Source: Acetatifactor sp.
Lineage (GTDB): Bacteria; Bacillota; Clostridia; Lachnospirales; Lachnospiraceae
Assembly (NCBI GenBank): GCA_024695935.1
Contig: JAILHH010000020.1
Location: forward strand, 1-64,000
DNA length: 64,000 nt
Direction of reading: 5' to 3'
Position numbers and translations under genes: made by a program
Shown here: positions 1-7,464 of the stretch, piece by piece
Position numbering within the stretch: the stretch's first letter is position 1
Layout: each line of letters begins with the position of its first letter
Notes under the pieces: generated by a model
What the model saw: only the letters and a program-made list of their open reading frames with translations
Database searches by the model: none
Told to the model about the DNA's origin: nothing

Positions 1-209
1 AATTATCAGATGTCAATTCATGGAATAAGAAACATGGCGTAATGTGGATCATTTATGGCATTTGTATTATTGGCTCGTGGATTTGTTCTGCGTTTATTGG
101 AGGAGACAGCATATACTCCGTGATTCCGTTATGTATAGGCATGATTATTCCTATTCCAGTTATGGTATTTCTTCATCACAAATGGGTGAAAAGGTATTTT
201 ATACAATAA
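1..209 (+). CDS. C-terminal end of a membrane protein (cut by window edge)
   Basis: An open frame enters from the left edge (codons in phase with base 3) and stops at 207-209. The roughly 68 visible residues hold two hydrophobic stretches (WIIYGICIIGSWICSAFIGG and VIPLCIGMIIPIPVMVFL) followed by a short basic tail, so this is the end of a polytopic membrane protein. The spacing is compatible with an SdpI/YhfL-type immunity or membrane protein, but too little is visible to name a family. An overlapping frame starting at 44 gives a protein-like length without membrane segments and is judged a shadow. Confidence 0.5.
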   Translation, partial: LSDVNSWNKKHGVMWIIYGICIIGSWICSAFIGGDSIYSVIPLCIGMIIPIPVMVFLHHKWVKRYFIQ

Positions 210-370
210 ATTCGAGTTGTCGGCATGAACGTTGGAACATAAAATCGGCAAGTAAATTGGGCTATGACCTTGAAGGAATCGAGTAAAATTGGTTCCTTTT
301 TTTGTGTGATTTTTGCAATTGATATTGTTTTTAACAAAACGCTTCCAAAAGGATAATTGTTAACAGACAG

Positions 371-397
371 CGGTCATCGTAAGATGGCCGTTTTGTT
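371..397 (+). terminator. Hairpin terminator after the partial membrane gene
   Basis: An 8-bp stem (CGGTCATC / GATGGCCG, one G-U pair) with a GTAA loop is followed by TTTTGTT. It lies 160 bp after the partial gene and 100 bp before the next start, so it separates the two units. Confidence 0.6.
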
Positions 398-496
398 CGT
401 GTAAATTTTCTTTATTTTTGGGAGTTTTATGCATTGTCATTTATTATTTTTCCATCTAGAATGTGAAAAGTATTTATACAGGAGAATTAAAAGACA

Positions 497-1669
497 ATGA
501 AAGAAAATATTTTGAGAAAATTTTGGAATATATTAAAAAAGGAATTGATGCTCACTTTAGCTCTGGCAGCAGCTGTGATATCCCTCTTTATCACACCGCC
601 TTCCGCAGAACTGCTTGAAAAGATAGACTGGAGAACGTTGGGAATATTGTTAATGATGCTTACAGTACTTGAAGGCTTTAAACAGGAAAACGTCCTGGGA
701 CCCGTGGTGCATGCGGCATCAAAGATCAAAAAGATGAGGGTGTTATCCCTGTTTTTGATATTCGGAGTCTTCTTTTCATCCATGTTTGTGACAAACGATG
801 TGTCCTTGATAATCTTTGTGCCTTTAACCATTTTGCTATTCAGGCAGGGGGGCAGAGAGGAATACATTCTTCCTGTAATCTCAATGGAAAATATAGCGGC
901 CATCAGAGGATCGCTTCTCACGCCTTTCGGAAGCCCACAGAATCTGTTTTTGTATGGTCAGGCTGATATAAATGTGTGGAAATTCATGCTGCATATGAGC
1001 CCTTTATCAGTTATGAGTGCAGTCTTACTCATAATATTCGTCACGGTCTTATACAGAAAAGATCTTGGACTAAGGGTTGTGGAAAAAGCCGGAGAAAGTG
1101 AAACTACAAATTCAGGCGAAACTGTTAAAGAGACTAAAAAAGGTAAGATTTATATGGCATTGTTTGCCCTGGTTCTTTTGGTGATCGTGACGAGGACAAG
1201 CCTGTGGCCTGTAGCAGTTTTGATCGTGACGGGTACCATAATTGCAACAGACAGAGGAATCTTTAAGAAAGTGGATTATGTGCTTATCCTTACATTTCTG
1301 TGCTTTTTTGTATTTTCTTCTTCTATCGCGGCAAATCAGGGGATCGCAGATATCCTTAAAAAAGCCGTTGCGGGAAGAGAATATTTTTGGGCGATAGGCC
1401 TTAGCCAGATCATTTCAAACGTACCTGCATCCATTGTGCTGTATCCTTTTTCGGAAAATTTTGCGGGGCTCATATACGGTGCGGATACGGCAGGACTTGT
1501 ATCACTGATCGGGTCATTGGCTTCTGTTATCAATTACAGAATCTATGTGCGTGAATACCCTGAAAACGGCGGAAAATTCGTAAAGGTGTTTACACTGATC
1601 AGTTGGGCATTTTTTGTGATCGTAGTTGTGCCGGGTTATTTACTCAGCAGGTGGAATTTCTTTTCTTAA
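497..1669 (+). CDS. ArsB/NhaD/SLC13-type anion permease
   Basis: A 390-residue polytopic membrane protein with about ten hydrophobic segments. It has the layout of the ion-transporter superfamily that includes ArsB, NhaD and SLC13/CitMHS permeases. Supporting features are the segment FVTNDVSLIIFVPLTILL near residue 97 (the Asn-Asp of this superfamily's first hairpin), the re-entrant SLLTPFGSPQNL stretch near residue 137 and the second-half SNVPASIVLYPF stretch near residue 310. A charged loop around residues 195-215 divides the two halves. Substrate (a dicarboxylate, arsenite or sodium/proton exchange) cannot be told. It sits alone, with a terminator upstream and an independent promoter for the next gene. 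Confidence 0.75.
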   Translation: MKENILRKFWNILKKELMLTLALAAAVISLFITPPSAELLEKIDWRTLGILLMMLTVLEGFKQENVLGPVVHAASKIKKMRVLSLFLIFGVFFSSMFVTNDVSLIIFVPLTILLFRQGGREEYILPVISMENIAAIRGSLLTPFGSPQNLFLYGQADINVWKFMLHMSPLSVMSAVLLIIFVTVLYRKDLGLRVVEKAGESETTNSGETVKETKKGKIYMALFALVLLVIVTRTSLWPVAVLIVTGTIIATDRGIFKKVDYVLILTFLCFFVFSSSIAANQGIADILKKAVAGREYFWAIGLSQIISNVPASIVLYPFSENFAGLIYGADTAGLVSLIGSLASVINYRIYVREYPENGGKFVKVFTLISWAFFVIVVVPGYLLSRWNFFS

Positions 1670-1704
1670 TGATCCGGGAAAAAACTCCACCTCCAAAGAT
1701 ATCT

Positions 1705-1733
1705 TTGTAAGTATAGTATTCACATGGTATCAT
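1705..1733 (+). promoter_or_regulatory. Promoter of the MBL-fold gene
   Basis: TTGTAA at 1705-1710 and TATCAT at 1728-1733 are spaced by 17 bp, with TGG just before the -10 box. They lie 36 bp upstream of the ATG at 1769. Confidence 0.55.
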
Positions 1734-1768
1734 ATTAATAAATTTGTGAAATATGGAGGGTATGAACA

Positions 1769-2551
1769 ATGAAAATAACAGTTCTGGTTGAAAACACGTC
1801 TAGCTGTGACATTCCCGTGGAGCACGGACTGAGTCTTTATATCGAAGCATGCGGAAAAAAGGTACTGTTCGACAGCGGTCAGAGTACTTTGTTTGCGGAG
1901 AATGCAAAGCGCCTTGGGGTGGATCTTAAAGCGGTTGATTTTTGTGTACTTAGCCACGGTCATTACGATCACAGCGGCGGCCTTATGGAATTTATCCGCG
2001 AAAATGATCACGCGCCCATCTATATGAACAAAAATGCTTTCGGGCTTCATTATCACGGTGACGACAGATACATCGGCATCGACAGGCAGTGGATGGATAA
2101 AGCTGATTTTGTTTCCAGGATCGTATTTACAGACGGAGACTATAAAATATGCGATGGCTTTGAAATCCTCGGGAAAAAGGGTAAAATGCGGATCGACATG
2201 GGCAGCGCGGGGCTCTGTGTAAATGAAAACGGTAAATTTGTGCCCGAAAAATTTGAACATGAGCATTATCTGTTGATAAATGAGGGAGAAAAGCGGATTC
2301 TCATAAGCGGATGTTCCCATGCAGGTATCATCAATATCGTGGACTGGTTTGAACCCGATGTGTGCATCGGCGGATTCCATTTTATGAAGGAAGCCCCGGG
2401 GGAGAAACTGGCAAATTACGGAAAGATCCTGAATGAATACAACACAGAATATTATACCTGCCACTGCACGGGTGTTGAGCAATATGAGTTTTTGAAGGGG
2501 TATATTGACAGGCTTCATTACATTTCCGCCGGCAGCAGTATCAATATTTAA
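1769..2551 (+). CDS. Metallo-beta-lactamase-fold hydrolase
   Basis: A 260-residue cytoplasmic protein with the zinc/iron-binding HxHxDH signature (SHGHYDHSGG, about residues 62-71), a downstream GCSHAG motif (about 176-181) that supplies another metal-binding His, and a C-terminal CHCTG stretch. This arrangement matches the branch of the fold annotated as 7,8-dihydropterin-6-methyl-aminobenzene-phosphate synthase-like, a group with poorly defined substrates. The ATG at 1769 is preceded by GGAGGGTATGAAC. It is monocistronic, with its own promoter. A precise reaction should not be assigned. Confidence 0.8.
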   Translation: MKITVLVENTSSCDIPVEHGLSLYIEACGKKVLFDSGQSTLFAENAKRLGVDLKAVDFCVLSHGHYDHSGGLMEFIRENDHAPIYMNKNAFGLHYHGDDRYIGIDRQWMDKADFVSRIVFTDGDYKICDGFEILGKKGKMRIDMGSAGLCVNENGKFVPEKFEHEHYLLINEGEKRILISGCSHAGIINIVDWFEPDVCIGGFHFMKEAPGEKLANYGKILNEYNTEYYTCHCTGVEQYEFLKGYIDRLHYISAGSSINI

Positions 2552-2596
2552 GATAAAAAACGCCCTTGTAATTAGAGAGTGGTTGATGGTATAGTA

Positions 2597-2700
2597 GATT
2601 TTAGGACTGTAACAAAGTACAGTGCAAAATCAGCTGTGCCATTTTTTTATTATTTTGCCGGATGAGTTTTCGTCCAAAGCGGCATAGTCTAAGGAAGACA
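2597..2700 (+). promoter_or_regulatory. Structured leader upstream of the dehydratase operon
   Basis: The 193-bp gap before the operon holds two hairpins. The first nests GATTTT/AAAATC (2597-2602/2626-2631) around ACTGTA/TACAGT (2606-2611/2618-2623). The second folds around GGATG...CGTCC inside GCCG...CGGC (about 2658-2685). The ACTGTA element is also an 18-bp DNA dyad. This could be a 5' regulatory leader or an operator. It is not a recognisable T-box, since no T-box consensus was seen. Confidence 0.35.
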
Positions 2701-2744
2701 CATATCCCTGATCACAGGCATAGTGTTTTCGTGGAGGAATATAT

Positions 2745-3218
2745 ATGGGAAAAATATTTAAGTTTTACAAGGATGTGGACACGGATCAGATAATCGCTTC
2801 ACAGTATCTGCTCTTTCCCACCATTGATGAAATGAAAACTCATACATTTGAATCTTTGAATTCAGATTTTGCAAAGGATGTCCGTCCGGGGGATTTTGTG
2901 GTGGCGGATGAGAATTTCGGCTGCGGCTCATCAAGAGAGCAGGCTCCGGGAGTTTTGAAGGCTCTTGGCGTAAAGGCAGTCATAGCAAAGTCTTTTGCCA
3001 GGATATTCTACAGAAATTCCATCAATATAGGCATGCCCGTCATCGTCTGCAAGGACCTCTATGAAGCAGTAAAAGACGGAGATGAGATGGAACTGGACCT
3101 TGAAAACGGCGTCATAAGAGCAAACGGTAAAGAGTATTCCTGTACAAAGCTGCCCGCAAAGATGCAGGAGATCTTGGATCAGGGCGGTCTTATCGCATCG
3201 CTTAACAGGGAGGAATAA
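2745..3218 (+). CDS. Isopropylmalate dehydratase-type small subunit, copy 1
   Basis: The 157-residue swivel subunit of an aconitase-superfamily hydro-lyase. Family marks are the N-terminal DTDQII strand, the GCGSSREQAP serine loop that contacts substrate phosphate/carboxylate (about residues 63-72) and AKSFARIFYRNSIN. The substrate-selecting loop after the DTD strand reads YLLF. Archaeal homoaconitases carry an Arg here (YLRT) and isopropylmalate isomerases a hydrophobic residue (YLVY), so a non-polar side chain is favoured, as in isopropylmalate, citramalate or dimethylmalate. It is first in a four-gene operon and lies 4 bp from its large-subunit partner. No leuA or leuB is adjacent, so leucine synthesis is not proven. 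Confidence 0.85.
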   Translation: MGKIFKFYKDVDTDQIIASQYLLFPTIDEMKTHTFESLNSDFAKDVRPGDFVVADENFGCGSSREQAPGVLKALGVKAVIAKSFARIFYRNSINIGMPVIVCKDLYEAVKDGDEMELDLENGVIRANGKEYSCTKLPAKMQEILDQGGLIASLNREE

Positions 3219-3222
3219 AGAT

Positions 3223-4470
3223 ATGGGTATGACAATGGCAGAAAAGATCATCGCTCTTGCAGCGGGGATCGAAAAGACAAAGGCCGGCGATATCGAGACC
3301 GTGACTTTGGACAGACTTATGAGTAATGACGGTACAACCCATCTTACCATAGATATGTATAATAAATTAAAAAATCCCCACATCGCAGATGTGGAGAAGC
3401 TTGTATGGATCGTGGATCACAATATCCCCTCAGATTCTCCAAAGACTGCCGCATCTCACAAAAAGATGAGAGATTTCGCAGCGGAGCACGGTATCACCTA
3501 CTACGAGGGAGAGGGCGTTTGCCATCAGATCATGATGGAAAATCATGTGCGCCCCGGAGAGCTGATATTCGGAGCAGACTCACACACCTGCGCCTACGGA
3601 GCTCTGGGAGCCTTTGGAACAGGCGTGGGATGCACGGATTATCTCTATGCCATGGTAACGGGAACAAGCTGGCTTTTGGTTCCGGAGAGTCTCAAATTCA
3701 ATCTTCACGGTAAACTCAGAGAAGGCGTGTACGCAAGAGACCTGATCCTCACTATAATCGGAAGAATCGGTGCAAACGGTGCCAACTATAAGGCAATGGA
3801 GTTTTGCGGGGAGGGTCTTGCCACTCTTTCCATGGCTGACAGGATTTCAATCTGTAATCTCTGCGTTGAAGCAGGTGCGAAGACTGCTCTCATGGAAGTG
3901 GATGATGTGGCCCTTGACTATCTGAAGGCACACGGGAGAGAGCCAAAGGCTATTGTAAAGTCAGACCCGGATGCGGTTTATTCGGAAACTTACGATATAG
4001 ACCTTAATGAGATTGAACCTATCGTGGCAAAGCCGCATTTTGTGGACAATGTGGTTCCTGCAAAAGAGTGTGAGGGCGTAAAGATCGACGAAGCATTCCT
4101 GGGCTCATGCAACAATGGTCGTATAGAGGATCTTCGCGTAGGAGCAGAGGTCATAAAGGGCAAAAAAGTTGCGGAGAGAGTCAGATTTTTAGTGGTTCCC
4201 GCAAGCCGTGCGGTGTATGAGCAGGCCATGAAGGAAGGACTTTTAGACATATTCCTGGATGCCGGTGCCATCATTATGAACCCCAACTGTTCGGTATGCT
4301 GGGGCGCATGTCAGGGAGTTATCGGTGAGGGTGAGACTCTGATCTCAACAGGCACCAGAAACTTTAAGGGAAGAGCCGGACACAAGGATTCATTCGTATA
4401 TCTGGCGTCGGCTGCCACGGTTACTGCATCTGCCATAGCAGGAAAGATCACAACCGCAGACAGAGTATAA
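3223..4470 (+). CDS. Isopropylmalate dehydratase-type large subunit, copy 1
   Basis: A 415-residue Fe-S hydro-lyase catalytic subunit of the short, archaeal-like LeuC/HacA/DmdA branch. The [4Fe-4S] ligands are visible as Cys in GSCNNGR (about residue 292) and the pair in PNCSVCWG (about 352 and 355). ADSHTCAYGALGAFGTGVG (about 118-136) is the conserved substrate and cluster loop. Two family positions are unusual: GSCNNGR instead of GSCTNGR, and PNCSVCWGACQG instead of the commoner PGCGPCLGRHQG. These suggest a specialised substrate. It pairs with the small subunit just upstream. Several clustered ATGs (3223, 3229, 3235) make the exact start uncertain. Confidence 0.85.
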   Translation: MGMTMAEKIIALAAGIEKTKAGDIETVTLDRLMSNDGTTHLTIDMYNKLKNPHIADVEKLVWIVDHNIPSDSPKTAASHKKMRDFAAEHGITYYEGEGVCHQIMMENHVRPGELIFGADSHTCAYGALGAFGTGVGCTDYLYAMVTGTSWLLVPESLKFNLHGKLREGVYARDLILTIIGRIGANGANYKAMEFCGEGLATLSMADRISICNLCVEAGAKTALMEVDDVALDYLKAHGREPKAIVKSDPDAVYSETYDIDLNEIEPIVAKPHFVDNVVPAKECEGVKIDEAFLGSCNNGRIEDLRVGAEVIKGKKVAERVRFLVVPASRAVYEQAMKEGLLDIFLDAGAIIMNPNCSVCWGACQGVIGEGETLISTGTRNFKGRAGHKDSFVYLASAATVTASAIAGKITTADRV

Positions 4471-4486
4471 ATTTGGAGACAGACAA

Positions 4487-4981
4487 ATGAGCGAGACATT
4501 CAAAGCAAAAATCTGGAAACTTGATGATGATATAGATACAGATATCGTTCTTCCCACGGAATACCTTGCATTAAAGACAGTGGAGGATATGAAGCCCTAT
4601 GCATTTTCGCCCCTTCGCCCTGAACTGGCGGCACAGATAAAGCCCGGGGATATGATAGTTGCGGGCAAAAATTTCGGATGCGGTTCCTCCAGGGAGCAGG
4701 CTCCTGAAGTGGTAAAGGCTCTCGGTGTAAGCTGCATCGTAGCACAGTCCTTTGCCAGGATATTCTTTAGAAATGCCATAAACAACGGCCTGTTACTCAT
4801 TGAAAATCCTGATCTTCATGACGCGGTAAAAGAGGGAGATGAGGCACTTGTAACTCCCGGCGAGAAAATCGTGGTAAACGGAAAAGAATTTCCCATTGCC
4901 TCCCTTCCGGAGAATCTGATGGAGATCCTGAATGCAGGCGGGCTGGTAAAGGCCATGCGAAAGAGAAACGGTCTGGATTAG
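4487..4981 (+). CDS. Isopropylmalate dehydratase-type small subunit, copy 2
   Basis: A 164-residue swivel subunit, clearly homologous to the gene at 2745 but diverged. The conserved marks are DDDIDTDIVLP, GCGSSREQAPEV (about residues 64-75) and AQSFARIFFRNAIN. The substrate loop reads YLAL, again without the Arg of homoaconitase, and differs from the YLLF of copy 1. The ATG at 4487 follows TTGGAGACAGACAA. It lies 16 bp after copy 1's large subunit and 9 bp before its own large subunit, so all four genes form one transcript. Confidence 0.85.
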   Translation: MSETFKAKIWKLDDDIDTDIVLPTEYLALKTVEDMKPYAFSPLRPELAAQIKPGDMIVAGKNFGCGSSREQAPEVVKALGVSCIVAQSFARIFFRNAINNGLLLIENPDLHDAVKEGDEALVTPGEKIVVNGKEFPIASLPENLMEILNAGGLVKAMRKRNGLD

Positions 4982-4990
4982 GGGGAAGTT

Positions 4991-6229
4991 ATGAAACATA
5001 CATTGGTTGAAAAAATATTCGGAAATAAAGTGGGTCATGAGGTTAAACCGGGGGATATCATCACCGTTCCCGTTGACTGGTGCATGGTGGATGACATCAT
5101 GGCAAAGTTTTGTATCGGTAAATTCGAGGAGATGGGCTTTACAAAAGTTTATGATCCCGAAAAGATAGTCCTTATCTATGATCACTTCCTGCCATCCACT
5201 CAGGCGGATGATACGGTGGCATTTCATGCAGGTGATGCATTTGCGGAAAAATACGGTATCAAAAATGTCCACAGAACGGACGGAATCTGTCATCAGCTTA
5301 TGACTGAGGCAGGTTATGTAAAACCCGGTGATATCGCCTTTGGTACGGACAGTCATACCGTCACCTACGGCTGCGTGGGAGCTTTTTCCACGGGTATAGG
5401 ATATACGGAGATGGCAGGGATTTTGGGAACCGGTGAGATCTGGATAAAGGTTCCCGAGACCATAAAGGTTCAGATCGAAGGAAAGCTTAATGAGGGTGTC
5501 ACATCAAAGGATGTGATCCTGAGGATAATCGGGGACCTCACCGCATCGGGAGCCACTTATCAGGCACTTGAGTTTTGCGGAAGCACCGTGTCTGACATGA
5601 GCGTTGCATCCCGCATGACCATGACAAACATGGCAGTGGAAGCCGGCGCAAAATGCGGTATATGTATCCCTGATGAGAAAACCGCAGAGTATTGCAATAT
5701 CCCCTATGATGAAAAGATAAAGAATTTATGCCCGGACGAAGGAGCTTCTTACAGTAAAGTGCTTACATACAAGGCAGAGGATTTTGTGCCTGTCATGGCC
5801 TGCCCTTCACTTGTTGACAATATTCATCCCGTGTCTGAACTAAAGGGTACAAAGGTTGACGAAGTATTCCTGGGCTCTTGCACAAACGGAAGGCTTGAAG
5901 ACCTGCAGGCTGCGGCAGCTGTATTAAAGGGCAGAAAAAAAGCCCCTCACGTGCAGTTTATCGTTACTCCTGCCAGCAGAAAGGTTTATAAAGAGGCATT
6001 AAACGACGGAACTTTGGAGATACTTTCAAAAGCCGGTGCGATCATCACCACTCCCGGATGCGGACTTTGCTGTGGAAGAGCAGGCGGAGTTCTCACGGAT
6101 GATGAGGTAGTTGTTGCCACAAACAACCGCAATTTCCTTGGACGAATGGGAACGAGCAAAGTAAAGATTTATCTGGCAAGTCCGGTTATGGCAGCAAAGG
6201 CAGCGCTTTTCGGAGAGATCACAGAATAA
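4991..6229 (+). CDS. Isopropylmalate dehydratase-type large subunit, copy 2
   Basis: A 412-residue large subunit with canonical cluster ligands: Cys in GSCTNGR (about residue 297) and the pair in PGCGLCCGRAGG (about 357 and 360). It also has GTDSHTVTYGCVGAFSTGIG. Its motifs are closer to the usual LeuC pattern than those of copy 1, so this pair is the better candidate for ordinary isopropylmalate isomerase and copy 1 for a variant role. The ATG at 4991 follows GGGGGAAGTT. The operon ends at a 24-bp perfect inverted repeat. Confidence 0.85.
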   Translation: MKHTLVEKIFGNKVGHEVKPGDIITVPVDWCMVDDIMAKFCIGKFEEMGFTKVYDPEKIVLIYDHFLPSTQADDTVAFHAGDAFAEKYGIKNVHRTDGICHQLMTEAGYVKPGDIAFGTDSHTVTYGCVGAFSTGIGYTEMAGILGTGEIWIKVPETIKVQIEGKLNEGVTSKDVILRIIGDLTASGATYQALEFCGSTVSDMSVASRMTMTNMAVEAGAKCGICIPDEKTAEYCNIPYDEKIKNLCPDEGASYSKVLTYKAEDFVPVMACPSLVDNIHPVSELKGTKVDEVFLGSCTNGRLEDLQAAAAVLKGRKKAPHVQFIVTPASRKVYKEALNDGTLEILSKAGAIITTPGCGLCCGRAGGVLTDDEVVVATNNRNFLGRMGTSKVKIYLASPVMAAKAALFGEITE

Positions 6230-6230
6230 A

Positions 6231-6299
6231 CAGAAATAAAATAAAGCCCTTTGGAGAATGAGTCTATGACTTATCCCAAAGGGCTTTATTTTATTTCTG
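6231..6299. terminator. Bidirectional terminator between the convergent operons
   Basis: A perfect 24-bp inverted repeat (6231-6254 / 6276-6299) has a GC-rich core (GCCCTTTGG / CCAAAGGGC) flanked by A-rich and T-rich arms. It can therefore end transcription from both sides. It overlaps the last codons of apbE and begins 2 bp after the dehydratase operon. Confidence 0.9.
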
Positions 6300-7397
6300 A
6301 ATATAATCTTTAAATCCGTCGGTATAAACCTTGGTCTCATCCGCAAGGATCCACATCACTTCCGTGTCATCAAGGCTTTCTGCCAAAGCCTTTCCCTCCT
6401 CTAAACTCATGTTAAAGAGGGCAGTGGACAGGGCATCTCCCATTCCGGCATCCTTGTTTAAAATGGATACGGACAAGAATTCATTTTCCGGGAAAAGTGT
6501 GTCCGGGTTAATGATATGATGGTATCTGACTCCGTCCACAGTGTAGAATCTTTGATAACTTCCGCTGGTGGTTAGAGCCATATCGTTGATGCTTAGGACT
6601 TCGACATAATTTATTTCCGCCTCTGTATCGGGATTTTGGATAGCCACAGTCCAGCTTCCACCGTCGGGCTTTGGACCGATGCTTCTGACGTTTCCGCCTG
6701 CGTTTATGGTATAGTTTACGGCGCCCATCTCTCTTAAGCCTTCGGAGATGCGCTCTAAAGCATATCCTTTTGCAATGGCGCCCACATCGCATTTTAACAA
6801 TGGATCTTTGTAAAAAACAGTGAAGTTTTCTTCATCTATCACCACGTCGTCCATGTTGCAGTGCTTTGAAGCTTCTGTCAGTTCTTCCATGGAGGGAACC
6901 CTTGTCTTTGAAGGGTCGTTTAATGCTTCTTCCCTGTAATTATGCCAGATCTCGAGCACGGCGCCAAAGGCAAAATTTGTCTTTCCGTTTGTGTTCTCAT
7001 AAATTCTCTTTCCTTCTTTAAACAGAGCGATGATATCAGGGTCAACCTCTACGGGCTCTGTTCCTGCATGCTGATTTATGTAATAGAGGTTTACTCCGCC
7101 CGATGGAAGAGAGTTGTAATTGTCATACAATCCGTCCAGCCTTTGAAGTTCAGATTCAACATATTGACTTTTTTCAAGGAAATCTTCTTCGCTTTTCTCA
7201 TATCCGATGACATTTGTCACGGTATCAAAGTAGTCAAAGTACACTTCGGAATATTTTTCGGGAGCTTTTTCAAAGCCTAAATTCCCGTTGCATCCTGTAA
7301 GGGACAGTAGAGAAACAATAACAGTCAGGGGTAAGAGCTTTTTAAAGTTTTTTTCCCAGCCAAAAGTTTTTATATTGAAAGTGTCCGGTTTAAGCAT
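6291..7397 (-). CDS. apbE: FAD:protein FMN transferase
   Basis: A lipoprotein of about 368 residues that transfers FMN from FAD onto Thr/Ser of secreted or membrane proteins such as RnfG, RnfD and FMN-binding lipoproteins. Family marks are AGTEPVEVDPDI, the core DVGAIAKGYALERI, the NAGGNVRSIG loop, HHIINPDT and the metal/FAD-binding GMGDALSTALF near the C-terminus. The N-terminus has a hydrophobic segment ending in LSLTGC (lipobox), so the enzyme is anchored outside the membrane. The second ATG (7397) is preferred because AAAGGA sits 8 nt upstream; the first ATG (7406) overlaps that ribosome binding site. It is second in a minus-strand operon behind a probable substrate, and a hairpin lies between them. 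Confidence 0.93.
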   Translation of the reverse strand: MLKPDTFNIKTFGWEKNFKKLLPLTVIVSLLSLTGCNGNLGFEKAPEKYSEVYFDYFDTVTNVIGYEKSEEDFLEKSQYVESELQRLDGLYDNYNSLPSGGVNLYYINQHAGTEPVEVDPDIIALFKEGKRIYENTNGKTNFAFGAVLEIWHNYREEALNDPSKTRVPSMEELTEASKHCNMDDVVIDEENFTVFYKDPLLKCDVGAIAKGYALERISEGLREMGAVNYTINAGGNVRSIGPKPDGGSWTVAIQNPDTEAEINYVEVLSINDMALTTSGSYQRFYTVDGVRYHHIINPDTLFPENEFLSVSILNKDAGMGDALSTALFNMSLEEGKALAESLDDTEVMWILADETKVYTDGFKDYIQK

Positions 7398-7411
7398 TCT
7401 GTTCATCCTTT

Positions 7412-7444
7412 AACAAAAAAATAGGGAGGACATCAGTCCTCCCT
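7412..7444 (-). terminator. Intra-operon terminator/attenuator upstream of apbE
   Basis: On the minus strand a 9-bp perfect stem (AGGGAGGAC / GTCCTCCCT, loop TGAT) is followed by a run of seven T after one A, ending only a few bases before the apbE ribosome binding site. It should end most transcripts after the lipoprotein gene and let a fraction through to apbE. Confidence 0.75.
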
Positions 7445-7464
7445 GAATTATATCAGATTAATGA

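Noticed and set aside
44-286. Small protein of 80 residues
   Set aside because: It overlaps the membrane-protein frame that enters from the window edge. The latter has coherent hydrophobic segments; this one has none and no ribosome binding site.
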